A DNA stretch of 64,000 nucleotides from Streptomyces diastatochromogenes (GTDB lineage Bacteria; Actinomycetota; Actinomycetes; Streptomycetales; Streptomycetaceae): contig JAPTYK010000002.1 in assembly GCA_026913215.1 (NCBI GenBank), forward strand, positions 434,001-498,000. Reading direction: 5' to 3'. Position 1 is the first letter of the stretch. Each line of letters starts with the position of its first letter. The translations under genes were made by a program, and so were the position numbers. The notes beneath the pieces are model-generated. The model was not told the origin of the DNA. It did not search any database and saw nothing but the letters and a program-made list of their open reading frames with translations. This document shows, piece by piece, positions 63,661 through 64,000 of this stretch.

Positions 63661-64000
63661 TATGCGCGGCAGCGGTCTCTTCGTCGCCGAGCCAGTCGAG
63701 TACGAACAGCCCGCCCCCGAGCCGAAAGGTCCCCGCATCCCACTCAGCGAGCTGCTCGTCGAGCTCCTCAGCCGAGACAACTCCGTCGTCGAAGTCGGGC
63801 AGTCGCAGCGTGGGGCCGACGCGAGACAGCGCCCACTCGGGAAGCTCGCGGGGATTCACCCACCGCCTTCGCCAGAAGGGCCCTTCCCTCTGCCACCAGG
63901 TGGTGACCCTGATCACGAGCCGCCCGATCTGTTCATCACCCTCCAGGAGACGAGCAGCCGCGTGGCGGTACGGGTCGAGTCGGGCATCGGTCAGCGGCTC
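63638..64000 (-). CDS. Unknown protein, 3' part (start lies beyond the window)
   Basis: The frame is open from the window edge to TAG 63638, 120 residues. It reads LTDARLDPYRHAAARLLEGDEQIGRLVIRV at the edge side and ends DWLGDEETAAAHREHGWIG. No family is recognised. The internal GTG at 63916 is unlikely to be the true start, since coding continues in frame to base 64000 without a stop. Its 3' end is duplicated in the neighbouring 22-bp repeats. Confidence 0.65.
   Translation of the reverse strand, partial: EPLTDARLDPYRHAAARLLEGDEQIGRLVIRVTTWWQREGPFWRRRWVNPRELPEWALSRVGPTLRLPDFDDGVVSAEELDEQLAEWDAGTFRLGGGLFVLDWLGDEETAAAHREHGWIG

Noticed and set aside
63638..63916. A 92-aa gene starting at GTG 63916
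   Set aside because: The frame continues open to the window edge with normal coding composition, so the gene is longer and cut by the window.

Overview
The window is very GC-rich (well over 70% in the coding parts) with actinomycete codon use and typical streptomycete families: a type II polyketide cluster, a streptomycete-type gas vesicle cluster, an ANTAR/GAF/PAS/SpoIIE phosphatase, DUF5954, and a cysteine-type leader peptide. It is almost certainly a Streptomyces or close relative. Many genes in bases 1-31,000 are broken by single-base frame changes, most of them at C or G runs. They look more like base-calling errors than a dead cluster, but that cannot be settled from the sequence.

Bases 1-8,340 hold an MFS exporter and, on the minus strand, one operon: a 39-aa leader peptide with the RRHIDL...C signature, a lipoprotein binding protein, two Dpp-type permeases, a fused double ATPase, and two OmpR-type regulators with degenerate receiver domains. 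The leader suggests cysteine- or sulfur-controlled uptake.

Bases 8,435-29,166 are an aromatic polyketide (angucyclinone-type) gene cluster. The core order is FAD oxygenase, TcmI-type cyclase, KS-alpha, KS-beta, ACP, ketoreductase, aromatase/cyclase, fused oxygenase-reductase. This matches the urdE-F-A-B-C-D-L-M order of urdamycin-like clusters. Around it are two SnoaL-like proteins, a LuxR-type activator with a TTA codon, a MarR regulator, a group D flavin monooxygenase, two LLM-class flavin oxidoreductases, an FMN reductase, an exporter, and a ferredoxin / ferredoxin reductase / P450 set. No sugar biosynthesis or glycosyltransferase gene is present, so the product is probably a heavily oxidised aglycone.

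Bases 29,168-40,000 form a junction rich in repeats and insertion sequences: a transposase fragment, a TetR/EmrB-type efflux pair, an atypical SDR, a secreted repeat protein, RidA, and three IS5-family elements or remnants. Bases 40,130-49,585 carry a glycosyltransferase, DUF5954, an isochorismatase-like hydrolase, a molybdopterin oxidoreductase lacking the usual FeS cysteines, a multidomain phosphatase and two CsbD-like proteins. Bases 49,752-56,337 are a gas vesicle locus: gvpO-A-F-G-J-L-S-K, with two divergent accessory genes. The right end has a membrane phosphoesterase, a secreted amidase, a ricin-type lectin, a RibD_C / DGPF / ECF42-type sigma factor operon, and the end of an unknown gene.

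A recurring feature is direct repeats of 21-23 bp, about two helical turns, at unrelated intergenic sites and inside two coding regions. Shorter 12-20 bp repeats sit at many gene starts. They are reported separately below.
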